A DNA stretch of 64,000 nucleotides from Cornus controversa (taxonomy: Eukaryota > Streptophyta > Magnoliopsida > Cornales > Cornaceae): assembly GCA_026545225.1 (NCBI GenBank), contig CM048845.1, forward strand, positions 28,486,001 through 28,550,000, read 5' to 3'. This document shows positions 32,988-45,632 of this stretch, piece after piece (positions within the stretch are counted from its first letter, which is position 1; each line of letters begins with the position of its first letter). Below the pieces are notes generated by a model. It was not told where the DNA came from. It saw only the letters and a program-made list of their open reading frames with translations, and searched no databases. The position numbers and the translations under genes were made by a program.

Positions 32988-35703
32988 TGTTAGATTATGA
33001 GTTGGTAGAGTGGAGAGAACACTGATGGTGAGCAGGAAGTTTCTTAGAGTGGCATATGCATAAGGCTTGAGTATCAACTGAAATACACCCAACAAATTTC
33101 ACGTATGAGGTGGCCAGTCTCACACATAAAACCTGACGGATACTTACAACTGATAGCAAACAAGCATATAATACAAAGGCAAAAGAAAAGAATTTTAAAA
33201 GCTGAAAGGAAAGTCTAACTAAGATAAAAATAAATAACATTAAATAAATATAATACTAGTCTGAGCGATACAACTTGGAAGTCCCGTAACTCAAGGACCC
33301 CATAACCAAAAATAACAAAAGTAAGTACTGTTCTAGAAAAGATCCAAGTCCCTACATTGATGTCTGGTAAGGAATAGATGACTACCCCGCTCTACAAACT
33401 CCACGCCCTAACCTCGAGGTGGAAATTGTCTGGGACTTGAAATAATCAACAAAGTGAGTTAAATCCACGAGTAAGTTCTCTCTACTACAACCCAATCAGA
33501 GAACCAGTAAACATACCCTCTATATGAGGACAATAAAATATATATATATATAAACATACAGACATAACTTCTCTCACTTACCCTACGGTACCAGATTGGG
33601 ACCATCCTATATCTGGTACCAACCAATATGTTATTACAAAATATAGATCACGTTTTTCTAAGTTTTCTCTAAAGGCAATCCATATATGCTCGAACCCCTA
33701 GTAAGTACATAAAATACTATTATTTGGCAATCCTGACATGCCTCTCTTATCTACATATTATATGCCTAGTATTTGACAATCCTGACATCTCTCCCTTATT
33801 AAATATATATAAAAACCTTACTACGTAACTGGCAATCCTCACATGCCTTCCTAATTAACCTTGAAAAAAAAGTTTAACATACCTAGAAGTATGCAAATAA
33901 TCACACTATTTTATACACTGAACAAAGCATCAACATTTAAGAATGCAGAGAAATCTATTAACGAGAAATAAATAAACAATTAAAAATAAAATCACATAAA
34001 TAACCTTGCAATGCAATCTAACATCAAGTGTATCTAAACCTAGGTCTAACCTAGGCTTCCATGCATATTCTGCCTTTAAATGTCTCAACTAAATCTCCAG
34101 GGAATTTTAGAAATTTTTTGGTAATTTAAAATATAAAAATTCTAACTTAAAGGACACTTTTGAATTAAATCAACAACAAAGCGAACTTATTTCATCTTGA
34201 AATTAAAGTTCCAGGTATATTCTGTCCTAAAAAGGTAACTTTGAAATTTCAGAATTTTTTTAGAAATTTTAATGTATTTCCAAAAATAAAAGGAAGTGAA
34301 AAACTAATTTTTGAGACATACTTTCTGAACTAATTTAACCACGAGGGAAACTCTTTTCCACTTGAAATTTAAAACCCAAGAGTATTCTGTCCTTAAAAGG
34401 TTACTTAAAATTTTCTGGAATTTAAAAATTATTTTTCATATTTTTCTAATTTAAAATCAATTATAAAATAACTAAAAATATGAAAATATTCCAGACTGGG
34501 CCCAAAGTGGGCCCAATGAGTGGGACTGGAATACCATTTTTTCGGTCCCCGTCGGCGGTCGGAAAGGACCCCATGCACCCTAAGCGCCGGCGGCGCGCGT
34601 GGGTGCATGGCGCCCACTCTTTCTTTCTTCTTCCCTTCATTTGTTTTTTCTTTTTTCACCTGCAACTATGTAACAGCCATGGAGCCCGAACTTCCCGGCC
34701 ACCTTCGGACCCCGAATCTAGCATTTGAATATACTATTCAACTCCTCTCGGTCTAACCTACGCATTGGTACCAAAATTCTCTCCGATCGCGGCCTAAATC
34801 GAAAAGCCTCAATTTCAAGTTTTAGGGTTCTAAAATTTCAAACTCAAATTTTCGTCAATTTACCCAACGATTCGCAACCAAACTTACAGAGTTTATTCGG
34901 GAGAGCAAGATCAACATATTTATCGAACAAAAACCTTCGAAAATGACGATTACATTAAACACAAATCTCATGTTCATATATATATATATATATATATATA
35001 CACGTATATCCACCTATACACTCATATATACATGCATATACATATGAAAAATTACCCTATAGCTGTACCAAACCCACAGATTACTCACGTTTAATCCACA
35101 TAACATCCCTAAGCATACAATCACATAGTTCTATACATGTATATGCATATATTCAAGCATCATCTATATAATATATATATAAACATAGATTATGATTTTG
35201 AGCAAAATAAAATCACCTTCTCTCCTTTTTTTCGGCATCTACAATTCTCTCCATGTCTGTTAGGAACGACTGAACCCTAATCCTATTTTCTCTTTCTTTT
35301 ATTTACATTTTCTTTTCTAAAAATTATTAAAATAATTCCCTAAATACTTCAAATAATAAACCTAAATATATTTAGCCCCCCCCCCCCCACACACACACAT
35401 ATATATATATATATATACATACATATATATATATATATATAAATGTGGCCCAAACCCAAAAGTCTAGCCCAATCCGACAATGATTAAAAAATAAAAACAA
35501 GGAATTTTAGTCCAAAAAATTTGACCAAATTATTTAAAAGAAAATTTACATCTAAAAAAAATATTTCACAAGCATTTAAAATCAATCAACACTTAGCAAC
35601 AAATCAACATCCACAAAGAGGAACAAACATTAACACCACACGATGAACAATTTGAATAATTAAAATCCCAAATTAAATATCCTCAAATTTCAAGGTATTA
35701 CAT
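32988..35703 (-). mobile_element. Tekay-like Ty3/gypsy 3' LTR
   Basis: Read on the minus strand, a pol tail (35838-35704) ends with a purine-rich tract (TTTTTAGGAGGGAATAA) followed by TGTAATACCTTGAAATTTGA, the start of the LTR. It probably ends near 32988 (TGTTAGATTATG on plus), giving about 2.7 kb, a usual size for Tekay/Del LTRs. Inside are three imperfect repeats of GGCAATCCTGACATGCCTC (33727-33860), a GC-rich hairpin at 34571-34610, and (TA)n tracts. The outer limit is inferred. Confidence 0.65.
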
Positions 35704-35838
35704 TATTCCCTCCTAAAAAGAGGAATTTCGTCCTCGGAATTCACCTCATTCCTAAAATAAAAGTTCTGGATATTTTGTCTTTATTTCATCCTTTCTTTCC
35801 CAAGTGGACTCCGCCTCATTGTGGTGGAGCCTGCACAT
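35704..35838 (-). pseudogene. C-terminal tail of a chromovirus pol
   Basis: The minus strand reads HHNEAESTWERKDEIKTKYP, the end of a gypsy integrase chromodomain (usual form EATWE.EDEM...YP.LF), shortly before the polypurine tract. The rest of pol has been lost at a junction with Athila-type gag-protease at about 35838. Confidence 0.75.
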
Positions 35839-37916
35839 CATATGACATGACATTGTAGAGCATCCCATAGTGCAAATGCTGGGTAGGTTGCCCTATAGGC
35901 GGTGGGTTTCAACTCACTAAGACCTAGTTGCTCGTAAACAGAGTAAGGTAACAAGTTGACACTCGCACCCAAGTCAAGCAAAGCTTGCTCAATTTTTTGA
36001 TCACGTATGGTACATGAAATCGTAGGACATCCAGGATCCTTAAATTTAGGTAGAGTGCGATGTTGGATGATTGAGCTAACTTGCTCAGTAAGGAAGGCTT
36101 TCTTGTACACATTCAAGCCACGTTTGACCGTACACAAATATTTCAAGAATTTTGCATAAGAGGGGACTTGTTGAATTGCATCAAGAAATGAAATATTAAT
36201 TTTGACTTGTTTAAACACTTCTATAATTTCATTATAGCGATTTCCCTTCTTAGGCTTTTGAAGTCTTTGAGGATATGGCGTAGTAGGAACAAAGTTCCTA
36301 ATTGGTGGACTTATTGGAGATGGTGGGTCAAGACTAGGGATTTGAATTTTTGACTCAACTTCAGATGTAATTTTGTCATCCCTTCCTAAACCGCTAATAT
36401 GGTCCTTTTCAATTTTCTCATTATGTATAGGCATTTGGACTCCATTATCAACTTGTTTGCCTGATCTTAGAGTTGTGATAGAGTGAACCTGCTCATATGA
36501 ACCAGAAGTGGACGGGTTACTAATACGAAACTGGCCCTTTGGGTTAGGCACAGGTTGACTAGGAAATTTTCTCTTCTCCTTCTCTCCTACAACAGTGGCT
36601 AATTGACCTATTTGAGTTTCTAACTTAGAAATTGACTGACTGGTCTGTTGCATGAACTGTTGGAGAGTATCTTCTAAAGTTGGTCTTTGTTGAGGTGGGG
36701 GAACATACAGAGGGGCATTTTGGGACATGAAAAGATATGAAAAGTGTAGTTGCCCTTGGGGTTGCATAGGTTGCACCCCTTGGTTGTTCTGAGGTTGGTC
36801 TTGCCTCCAAGAAAAATTAGGGTGATTCCTCTAATTAGGATTGTATGTGTTAGAATAGAGGCTGTCAAATGGTTTCTTATAGGAATTGAGTGCATTGGCT
36901 TGTTCGGCTATACACTCATGAAAAGATGCAATAGATGGACAAGTTTTAGTCGTATGAGAAAAACTCTCACATAATTGACACACCTCACTAATTGTACGAA
37001 CAGAACAATTACTCCCTTTACTCATCTCTATAGCCTCCACTTTCCTAGTTAGACTAGCTATCCTTGCACTCAAATCATTCTCCTCTCGGACCTCGTAAAT
37101 TCCTCCCTTTTTGGGTTCTGAAAGCACTGATATAGAACTCCTTTCAACCCTCCCTGAGTACTCCCACTGTTGAGAGTTCTCTAATAATGCATCAAGAAAT
37201 TTCCATGCTTCATCCTCATTCTTAGACATGAATTCTACCCCACCTCATGACTCAATTAGTTGACGATTATAGGGTGACAATCCCTCATAAAAGAATTGAA
37301 CTAATTGCCACTTAGCAAAACCATGATGGGGACACTTAAAGATAAGATCATTAATTTTTTTCCAACACATGTAAAACTCCTCACCCTCTTTTTGAGTAAA
37401 TTGCATGATATTTCGATGAAGGGCGTTAGTTTTGTGCATGGAAAAGAACTTGGAAATGAATTTGGTGCATAACCCATTCCATGAATTAACGGACGCAGGT
37501 TCTAGTGAGTATAACCAAGATTTTGCTTTCTCTTTCAAAGAGAATAGAAATAACCGCAATTTAATTGACTCCTCAGAAATATTTTGAAATTATAGTGTGA
37601 AGAAAATTTCTAGAAATTCCTTAACATGAAGGTATGGGTCATCAGAGTTAAGACCTCTAAAAGTGGGCAATAAATTAATTACCGCCGCCCCTATCTCAAA
37701 ATGTCTCTGTTGGGTAGCAGGTAACACAATGCAAGATGGATTTATAATCTGCACGGGAGTGTAGTAGTCCTTAAGGGATTTAGTTTCAATAAGATCTATC
37801 ATCTTGGACAAAGAAGGATCTCTGACACTAGAATTCTTCACACCCTTTCGAAAGGTTCTCTCAATCTCAAGATCTAATGGAAGTAACTCTGGATTTAGAG
37901 ATCGACAATTTAACAT
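35838..37916 (-). pseudogene. Athila-type Ty3/gypsy gag-protease
   Basis: One minus-strand reading frame of about 693 codons from MLNCRSLNPELLPLDLEIER to the junction near 35838, broken only by in-frame stops at about 37592, 37247 and 36833. Order: gag N-terminus with FEIGAAVINLLPTFRGLNSD; core LFLFSLKEKAKSWLYSLEPA and FTQKEGEEFYMCWKKINDLI; a CCHC-like zinc knuckle remnant (CQLCESFSHTTKTC); a linker rich in Pro/Gln; and the protease region CTVKRGLNVYKKAFLTEQVS, PGCPTISCTI and ALLDLGASVNLLPYSVYEQL. The protease has DLGA where an active aspartic protease has D-S/T-G, but DLGA is usual in Athila. It ends after ELKPT, then foreign sequence. Not translatable as it stands. Confidence 0.9.
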
Positions 37917-39186
37917 ACACTAGAAAAATTCAATGAAATGGATCACTAAAAACAATCTAAGATGGCCAAATACAAAAGAAAAAAATAGAATCCTAAAACG
38001 ACTCACAAAAACACCAACCAAATAAACAAGCAAATTGTTTTTTTTTTAAAATTTAATTCAAGGTTAGTGATTTCTATTTTAGTTTTTTTTTCTAAAGAAT
38101 TATCTGGACTAGTTCCAAAATAATTCTTACTTAATTAGACAGCTTCTACTCCCTTTCAGAGGAACTAGATGATTACCAGTTAAGCCCCACCAACAATACA
38201 ACCAGGAAAGTTTCTAAGATAGATTGGAGGGGTCACAAATGGTCCCACTTAAAACCCAATCTCCTCAGAACTTTACTAGACATTGTGAAGTTGGAAGGTG
38301 CTCACTAGAGTTACCAAAAGTTAACTCTGTCCAAGAGGGTCCTATAAGTTATGTGAATTCCTATGGCCAATGTCTACTTGATTTTAAATTTAAATTAAAT
38401 TTGGCTTGGGATAGACAAATGCAAGGAGATTTTTAACTTAGTTGGGCAAGGAATTGGTGATGAAATCCAATCCAATCCTTATCTTGTTAGGGGTTCGTGC
38501 CCTTACTAAATTTCCCTTACTAAAATTTTAATGCAAGAATGCTAAATTAAAATGCACAAACAAAACACACCATAAAAACAAAAATAAAATAAAAAGTGAG
38601 TGAGTGTGTGGTCTTTTTTTTTTTTTTTAAATAGAGAAAAAAATAAAATAAAATATAAAATAAACTTGAAGAAAGTGTGACCCTAGGGTTATTTCTAAGT
38701 TATTCTATCATAGAGTTCTCATGCACAAGTAATCAACCTAAAACAAAAATCTATGTTTTCCTAATCTAAGAAAAGAAAAAAAATAAATAAACGGAAGGAA
38801 AGAAAAAACTATACTTACTTGGATTCCAAAGTAGTGCCCAAGAATATGCGAAAAAAGGTAATTTTCAACAATACCACCTATACAATTCAAGAAGTATCAG
38901 GTAAAACAATAACAATAAAATAAAACTAATACTAAACTAAGAAAAATAATAATCAAAATAAAATAAAAAAACTAAAACTAAAACTAAACTATAATAATAA
39001 AGAAAAAGTTTTTCTTTTTTTTTTTTAAACCTAGAACAAATAAATAAAATTGGAAAGATTTTTTTTTGATAATAATAAAAAAAAGAAAGAAAAAAAAATA
39101 AATTATAACTAGTAGAATGATTAAATCAATCGAAATTTGATTAGTTTCTTATTTGCAATTCCCCGGCAATGGCGCCAAAAACTTAA
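37917..39186 (-). mobile_element. Athila leader with primer-binding site
   Basis: Untranslated leader between gag and the LTR. On the minus strand TTTTGGCGCCATTGCCGGGG (39180-39161) is the Athila/Tat-type primer site, a few bases from the LTR end (CAACA at 39187). A/T-rich homopolymer runs fill the rest. A similar leader occurs at 41109-42200, with shared landmarks such as GTTGGAAGGTGCTCACT and AAAGTGTGACCCTAGGG. Confidence 0.8.
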
Positions 39187-40540
39187 TGTTGTTTTAAAAG
39201 TGTAAAATAACTCGCAAGTGTACGAATCTATTGAAGTATAGATTGACAAGAACGAGGTTGAACCCAAGGGAATGTTTTGAGAAGAAAAACTAACACAAAT
39301 TCAAATTAATTTAAAACTAATCTAGTTTAAACAAAGTTTTGTTGATTTGAGAGAAATTAAACTAATATGAAAATAAAATATTACTATTGAAATCAAATAG
39401 AGAAAATAACTAAGGTTTCGGATTCCATCACCATTAAATCCATGAATCTTCTAATATTTATTTATTAATTCCCAAATTTAGAGTAGCAATCAAGAAATCA
39501 ATCTATTGCTCACTCAAGATTTAACAATAAAGCACTATGAAAAATATATCAAAAAGGTAGATTTTCCTTCGCTTCACTAGTGTAAAATTCTAAGCATCTT
39601 ATGTATCCAATTTAATGAAAAACATAAGATCAAATATTATCACTTTTAATAAATACAAACTCAAGCTTAGATTAATTATAATATTTTTTAACTACCACAT
39701 ATACATGATATAAATGGTGAAAGAACTATAAAATAATTAATCACAAGAAACGAAAATCATAAGAATTTAAATCATACACATGAGAATCAATTAATGAACA
39801 AAAGAACTTCACTTCATGAATGGAGGTTTCCTCCTCAACCCTAGTTGAGGAATTTAGTTACACATGGTAGAAGAAGAAAATAACAAATAAATAAAAGACA
39901 TAATAAGTAAATAAAACCCAAATTGTCTCTGTCTTCTCTGCCTTGGCTTTCACTTATTTTTTCCTCAAAACAGCCTCCAATTCACCTCTTTATATCCCAA
40001 GAGAATACATAAAGTCCTAATCCAATTAGGAGATAATTAGGGTTTTCCCGCAGCCCTAAACAAGTGAATTTTTCTGCTGATGTTCAGCCCAAGTTTTGAC
40101 CTAATAGAAGTCCGATTCACAAAATTTAGGTGAAATACAAAAGTGTCCAGAATCAAATTTCGTTCAATTTATGCGAGAATTAAGTTGAATTGATGCTCGA
40201 AAATAAGACTTTAAGTCCACTTTTTAAAACGGGATTAAAACTAGATTAAGTGCAGAATTGGGCTTCAGGCCCGTAACATCCTTAAACAGTTATAATTCTC
40301 TTGAACTTCTTCCTTGGGCTGATTTGAGTTGAAATATGGAGTTGAATGGACCCATTAGATGTAGGCTTCATATAACCTTTTTAGATATTATCTTTAGAAG
40401 CCTAAAATCATGATTTTATCTGAAATAATCATTAAGGCCCTGAAAAAGACAGAAAATACAAAAACAAAGTAAAATCACATATAAACTATCAGTAAGAGAA
40501 TAAAATATGCAAATTAAGAGGCTAGAATGCGTAACATTCA
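39187..40540 (-). mobile_element. 5' LTR of the Athila element
   Basis: About 1354 bp, running TGAATGTTACGCATTCTAGC (minus strand, from 40540) to AAAACAACA (39187). Its sequence matches the LTRs at 54310-59865 and 63788 (CTCTTAATTTGCATA, CTTAATGAT.ATTTCAG, AAGCCTACAT, TTAGGGTTTTCCCGCA). It interrupts the gag of another element on the right (TTGGGAGCGCTGATCGGCAT at the junction). Confidence 0.85.
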
Positions 40541-41108
40541 ATGCCGATCAGCGCTCCCAAGTATGGTGGAATTGTTCCTCATTTTTCCCTCTAAAAATGT
40601 TTATGACATCTCTCATTGACTCGATTTTTTGCATAGGATAAATTTTTTTCATAAATTTCTTTGCAAGTGCATCCTATGATTCAATTGAATTTGAAGGAAT
40701 GGAGTTTAGCCATGAGGCAGCCTTATCTTCTAGGGATAGAAGAAAAAGACTCAATTTGATACCCTCGACATCCAAATTCTGATTTTTGAAAGTGTTACAA
40801 ATTGTTAAAAATTTTCCTAAATGGATATAAAGTTGCTCACTTTCAAACCCATGGAATTTGGGTAACAAATTGATTGTAGCGGGCCTAATCTCAAATTGGG
40901 TCGCATTGGTCTCGGGGAGAACAATGCAATTGGGTGGGTTGGTTATGATGGGTGCGAAGTAGTCATTTAAGGTCCGAGGTGCAGCCATTGAATTATGAGT
41001 GGTGGTTGAAGAGAGTGTGAGAGTGATGAGAGTTTTCTTTAAATCAAGAATTGATAGATCACTCGAAGACCGAACTAATCGTTTGTTAACCCGCAACCAC
41101 TTGGGCAT
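40541..41108 (-). pseudogene. gag N-terminus of a second Athila-like element
   Basis: The minus strand starts MPKWLRVNKRLVRSSSDLSI and continues NPPNCIVLPETNATQFEIRP, then INLLPKFHGFESEQLYIHLG, then SLFLLSLEDKAASWLNSIPS. Past 40673 the frame continues as KFMKKIYPMQKIESMRDVIN and NEEQFHHTWER, where the LTR at 40540 cuts it. It is related to, but clearly different from, the gag at 37916. Confidence 0.88.
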
Positions 41109-42200
41109 AAACTAATAGACAACTAACTCAAATTTTTTTTTAGGGAAGAAAAATCTAACTAATTAGATCCTAGAAGATGAGCTAGACACAGGATTGAACA
41201 CACAAACCACACAAAAAATTTGGCCTTTTATCTTGAGCTTAAATTCAAGGGTGATGAATTTTAAATCTAATATTGTAGAAAATTAATTAGATGGTCTCCA
41301 AATTTAATTCTCTCCTATTTTGACAACTCCTACTCCCTTTCAGAGTAACTAGAAGATTACCGGTTAAAGTCTACCAACAACACAATGAGGAAAGTTTCTA
41401 GGAAATTATGGAGAGACACGTGGCCTGCCTAATGACAGTACGTCCACACTCCTTAGACGAAACTTTTCCTAAACATTGTAAAGTTGGAAGGTGCTCACTG
41501 GAGTTACCAAGGGTTAACTCTTTTCAATAAGGTCCTACGAGCTTTGTGTACACCCTATTACCAATGTCTACTTGATTTTAAATTAATTAGGCTTGGGCTT
41601 TGACAAATGCTCGGATTTTGTGATTTGCGGGCCACGAAAACAGGTGATGAAATTCCGACCGTATCTTGTTAGGGTGCTTGACCTTAAGTATCTTATGCAA
41701 ATGCTAATTTAAAAATGCACGTGTGTGGTCTTTCTTCTTTTCTTTTTTCTTTTTAAACAAAAAGAACAACAAAAAAATAAATAAAAAAAATAAAATTGAA
41801 GAAAGTGTGACCCTAGGGAGATTTCTAAGTTATTCTATCATAGAGTTCACATGCAAAAGTTATCAACCTAAATAAAAACTATGTTTTCTTAATCTAAAAA
41901 GAAAAAATGATGTAAAAGAATTAGGTACTTACTTGAATGACTAAGTTATTGTTTCCCTTGTAAGAGCAACTGATGGTGGCATCTATAGAAAAAGTACATC
42001 ATAAGAACCTGTCATGGAAAAAACAAAATACAAAAATATTATATTTTTTTCAAGAAAAAAAAAATAATAAAAGAAACAAAAAACTATAATAAAAAAAAAT
42101 AGAAGGGAGGGAAATAAAATTAGGGTGGGCTCCCAAAAAATTTTTTGTGTTGAATATTTGTCCTCTGAATTCTCAAACTTGATTTGGCAACGACGCCATT
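41109..42200 (-). mobile_element. Leader of the second Athila-like element
   Basis: Noncoding leader; near the LTR the minus strand has ATGGCGTCGTTGCCAAATC (about 42199-42181), a mutated Athila-type primer site. The middle echoes the leader at 37917-39186. Confidence 0.7.
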
Positions 42201-43199
42201 TGACGTGTGTAGAATAGTTGATGTTTGTCATTGGCTTTTTACACTTCATACAAAAATAATAAAACCTACAAAAACTTTACTAAAAACTGTGTAGTAGTAA
42301 GCAGGGTCGAACCACTCTCAACTGAGAATCTGTAACAAGTCTAAAATTCAAAACCTAAATCTATTGAGATGAAAAATGAATATTTAAAAATAAACTTCTG
42401 ATTTTTTTAATAATAAAAACTAATAGTAAATGTTTTTGATCAAATGATGGAATAAATCTCAAGGAAAGAGAATTCACCACCATGGATCCATATAAATAAA
42501 GTTTCTAATATTCTTATCTAGTTTTTTCCTCTAATAATCAATACACTTCACCAATCCAATTAGAACTTGGAAAGATGAAGGAAAATATGGAATAAAAAAG
42601 AATGACTTGATTATATATGAGAGAGACATTTCTTTACTTAATCTGATGCACATTGGCTAGGTAAATAGAGGTAGGCATTTTTCGAATTACCATTATTTGG
42701 CAAACATGAAGAATCCTCCCTCTAATTTTAGAAAATAAAAATTCAGAATAGAAGAGTAGAAGAATGCTCTTGGAGAGGAATGGTTTAGGTGGGAAAAATT
42801 TAAAATACAAAATTTGAAATACAAAATTCAAAATAAAAAATTTAAAAACAAAAATTCAAAATACAAAATTTTGAATTTAAATATCTAATATTTGATCTCC
42901 ATATCTTTAATTTGAATTCTGGACTGCAGACGTGACCGTGTAAAAAATATTTTGCAAAGTTTTGAACTTGAGACCTCTTGTGAAGTAGATTAAAGAGAAT
43001 GCCATATCTCTTACAATTCTTCTTATATTCATCTTTGGCTATATATATCTTTTTTAACCTTCTTTTGCTGCGTTTCTTCTTATTTAAAAATCAACCCCTA
43101 TAAAACATAAAATGCAAAGATAATAACACTTAAATAAAATAAAAAATTATTTAAAAACTTATTTTAGGATATAAAATAGCAAGTTTTATACACTTATCA
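42201..43199 (-). mobile_element. 5' LTR of the second Athila-like element
   Basis: From TGATAAGTGTATAAAACTTG (minus strand, from 43199) to CTACACACGTCA (42201), 999 bp, directly before the primer site. The 3' LTR is not in the window. The start TGATAAGTGT is shared with the solo LTR at 57317. Confidence 0.75.
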
Positions 43200-44842
43200 G
43201 GCTTCGGCTAGCTGAAATCAACTTTTCGGCCGATTGAAGCTACTCTCCAGCTGACCAAAATTGATGGGCTGTTTGGGACAATGACAGTAGGTGGTCTTGG
43301 TAAGTTTCGGGTGGAAGCTGTTTAGTTGGTTCTCTCGATTGGACAGTGAGAATGTGTGTGTGTTAAAGTGTGTTTGGGTTTGTTTGGTAGAGGTGGTTAA
43401 CGGTGGTGTGCCATAGTGGTTTGACCACGGTGGTGTTGACGTGTGGCTGGTGCTTATTGGTGGCTACCATAGTGGGTTACAGCTTGGCTGTGCAAGGATG
43501 GCTTGCTTGAGTTTGTTGATGGCATGGGTTCAAGTCTTTGCTGTGGGTCTTAGGTTTGTGATGGAGAGTGAAAGATGGTGATAGTGAGTCGTAGCTCGAT
43601 GGCAACATGGCATGGGTCTTTGGTTGAGGTTTGTTTGATGCACTATTTCGGCTTGCGTGTATGATTAGTGTAGGTGGCTACACTTGAAGGTGGTGGAGTT
43701 GTTTGATAGAGTAGAGATAGTGTGGGCTATGACAGTGATGGTAGCTAGGGGTGCACACAGTATGGTTCCTTATTGTTCTTGGTGGAACCGAAATCGGAAC
43801 CATTCCTAACGGTTCCTTAATTTTGGAATCGGAACCGAAACTGTTGACTTCGGTTCGGTTCCTGTTCTTTACGGTTCTTTACAGTTCCGGTTTCAGTTCT
43901 TCAAAGATTCTTTGTCAATTTTTTTTTCTGTTAAAAAATTGGCAAAATATACACTCATAGTTGTGCACCCTTAGTTATAACAATAGATTAGAAGTTATTA
44001 GTATTTATTTATATATCTTATATTATATAAATATATAAAACATTAGAACTTAGAAGCTAAATGTATTTATCTATATATTATATATTTGATACTTTATATA
44101 TAAATAGAACACTAGAAATTTGAAGGTATTAGTATTTATTTATATATTATATATTTTATACTTTATATATTATATATTTATATAAAACACTAGAACTTAA
44201 AAGACATTATTTATATATTATATATTACATTTTTGTTTCTAACGGTTCCGATTCCTAAAATTTGGAACCGGAACCGGACCCGTAGTGAACGGTTCGGTTC
44301 GATTCAGGTACGATTCCGGTTCTACCAGTTCTTTGTGCACCCTTAATGGTAGTTGTTGTGTGTGGTGATGCTGAATGTGTGGAGTTGGGGCAGTTGAGGA
44401 TGTTGGCTATGGTTGTGGTTTGCTTAGGTAGCTTAGTGGGTTTAGTGGTGGGCATGGCTGGATTAAAATGAGGCTTGGTTTGGAATTGAGTATGTATAAT
44501 TAAATTGCACTGAGATTAATTTGTTGTGTGGGTTGAATTTGGGCTTGGTGAACTGGATTGGGCTGAAAATTTAAATATATGCCCAGTATTATTTAAAAGA
44601 AAAGTATATGGGTTGTTTGTGTGGGCTTTGACATTGGACCAGGCTGAAATTGTGGGCTGACATGGATTGGGTTTTGATATGGACTATGGGCCAGATGATG
44701 ATATAGTGTGGGCTTTGGATTTCGGACTAGCGGTGGATAATATTCATAGAAAAACTTAAGGCAAGTTGATTCTTGCCTCTATCTCCTACGTATATATAAT
44801 TACGTTGTTGATTTATGTATGTTCTGTGATTAGTTCATATGT

Positions 44843-44889
<47 letters not shown>

Positions 44890-45632
44890 TAGTGCTTGTT
44901 TTGCATTGTGATATGTAAATGAATATATATATGCATGTATTTAAAATTAAGAACATGCGTTGTGGTATTTGTTTTACATCATTTTATGTATTTATCTAAA
45001 TATATATATATTTCTATATATATATATATATTGATGTTGGATTTTTACTGCTTATTGAGCATGATAAAAAGATAATTTTAAAAATCATGTTTATTGGATT
45101 TATATATGTGCTGAAATTGCCATATGAATTGTTGATTCCTGTATGCTAGTTGGAGCATGATTAATTATTGTGATGCAATTAATTTATCTAATTTGAGAAT
45201 ATGTGGGAATCGATCTGTTGATGCAGTGATAGCGTTCATCATATTTTGTTGAGCTTTTGAACTCACACCCCTCCAGATTTTGCAGGTATTGCTGATGATT
45301 CAGAGTCAGCTAGGGAACTATAATACTAGTTGAAGAGATTGTAATTAAATTCAATAGAATTTAATTTATGTCCAGAATATTTGATAGATGATTTATTTTT
45401 TTGGATTAAATGTATTGGACATTTTATGTTGGATGAATTCTTTCAGTTTTAATTATACATTGGATTTATGTATATGAGATGGATATTAAGAGTCCGATTT
45501 AATTAAATTGGAAAAGAAATAATTTTCTTGAAAATAAAGAAAATTTGGATTGTAAGGATATTGGTGATAAAATTGTGAATTTTTAACTTAATCACCCCTC
45601 ATTTCCTATAACTTGAAAATTGGGGTGTGACA
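43200..45632 (+). mobile_element. Tekay-like LTR fragment, plus orientation
   Basis: Ends TTGGGGTGTGACA at 45632. The last ~400 bp match, in order, the minus-strand copy at 55561-59675: TTTTGCAGGTATT, GATTCAGAGTCAG, TAATTTATGTCCAGAATATT. The left part, up to the junction with the LTR at 43199, lacks a TGTAATAC start, so it is truncated. It contains GTG-rich sequence, a hAT MITE (43738-44353) and a (TA)n run near 44848-44887. Confidence 0.65.
43738..44353. mobile_element. hAT-type MITE, apparently composite
   Basis: TAGGGGTGCACA at 43746 and TTGTGCACCCTTA ending at 44345 are terminal inverted repeats. The 8-bp flanks ATGGTAGC (43738-43745) and ATGGTAGT (44346-44353) look like a hAT target duplication with one change. 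Subterminal GGTTCC, GGAACCG and GGTTCGGTTC motifs are inverted between the halves. An extra GTTGTGCACCCTTAG at 43963-43977 inside suggests a dimer or nested copy. Confidence 0.82.
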
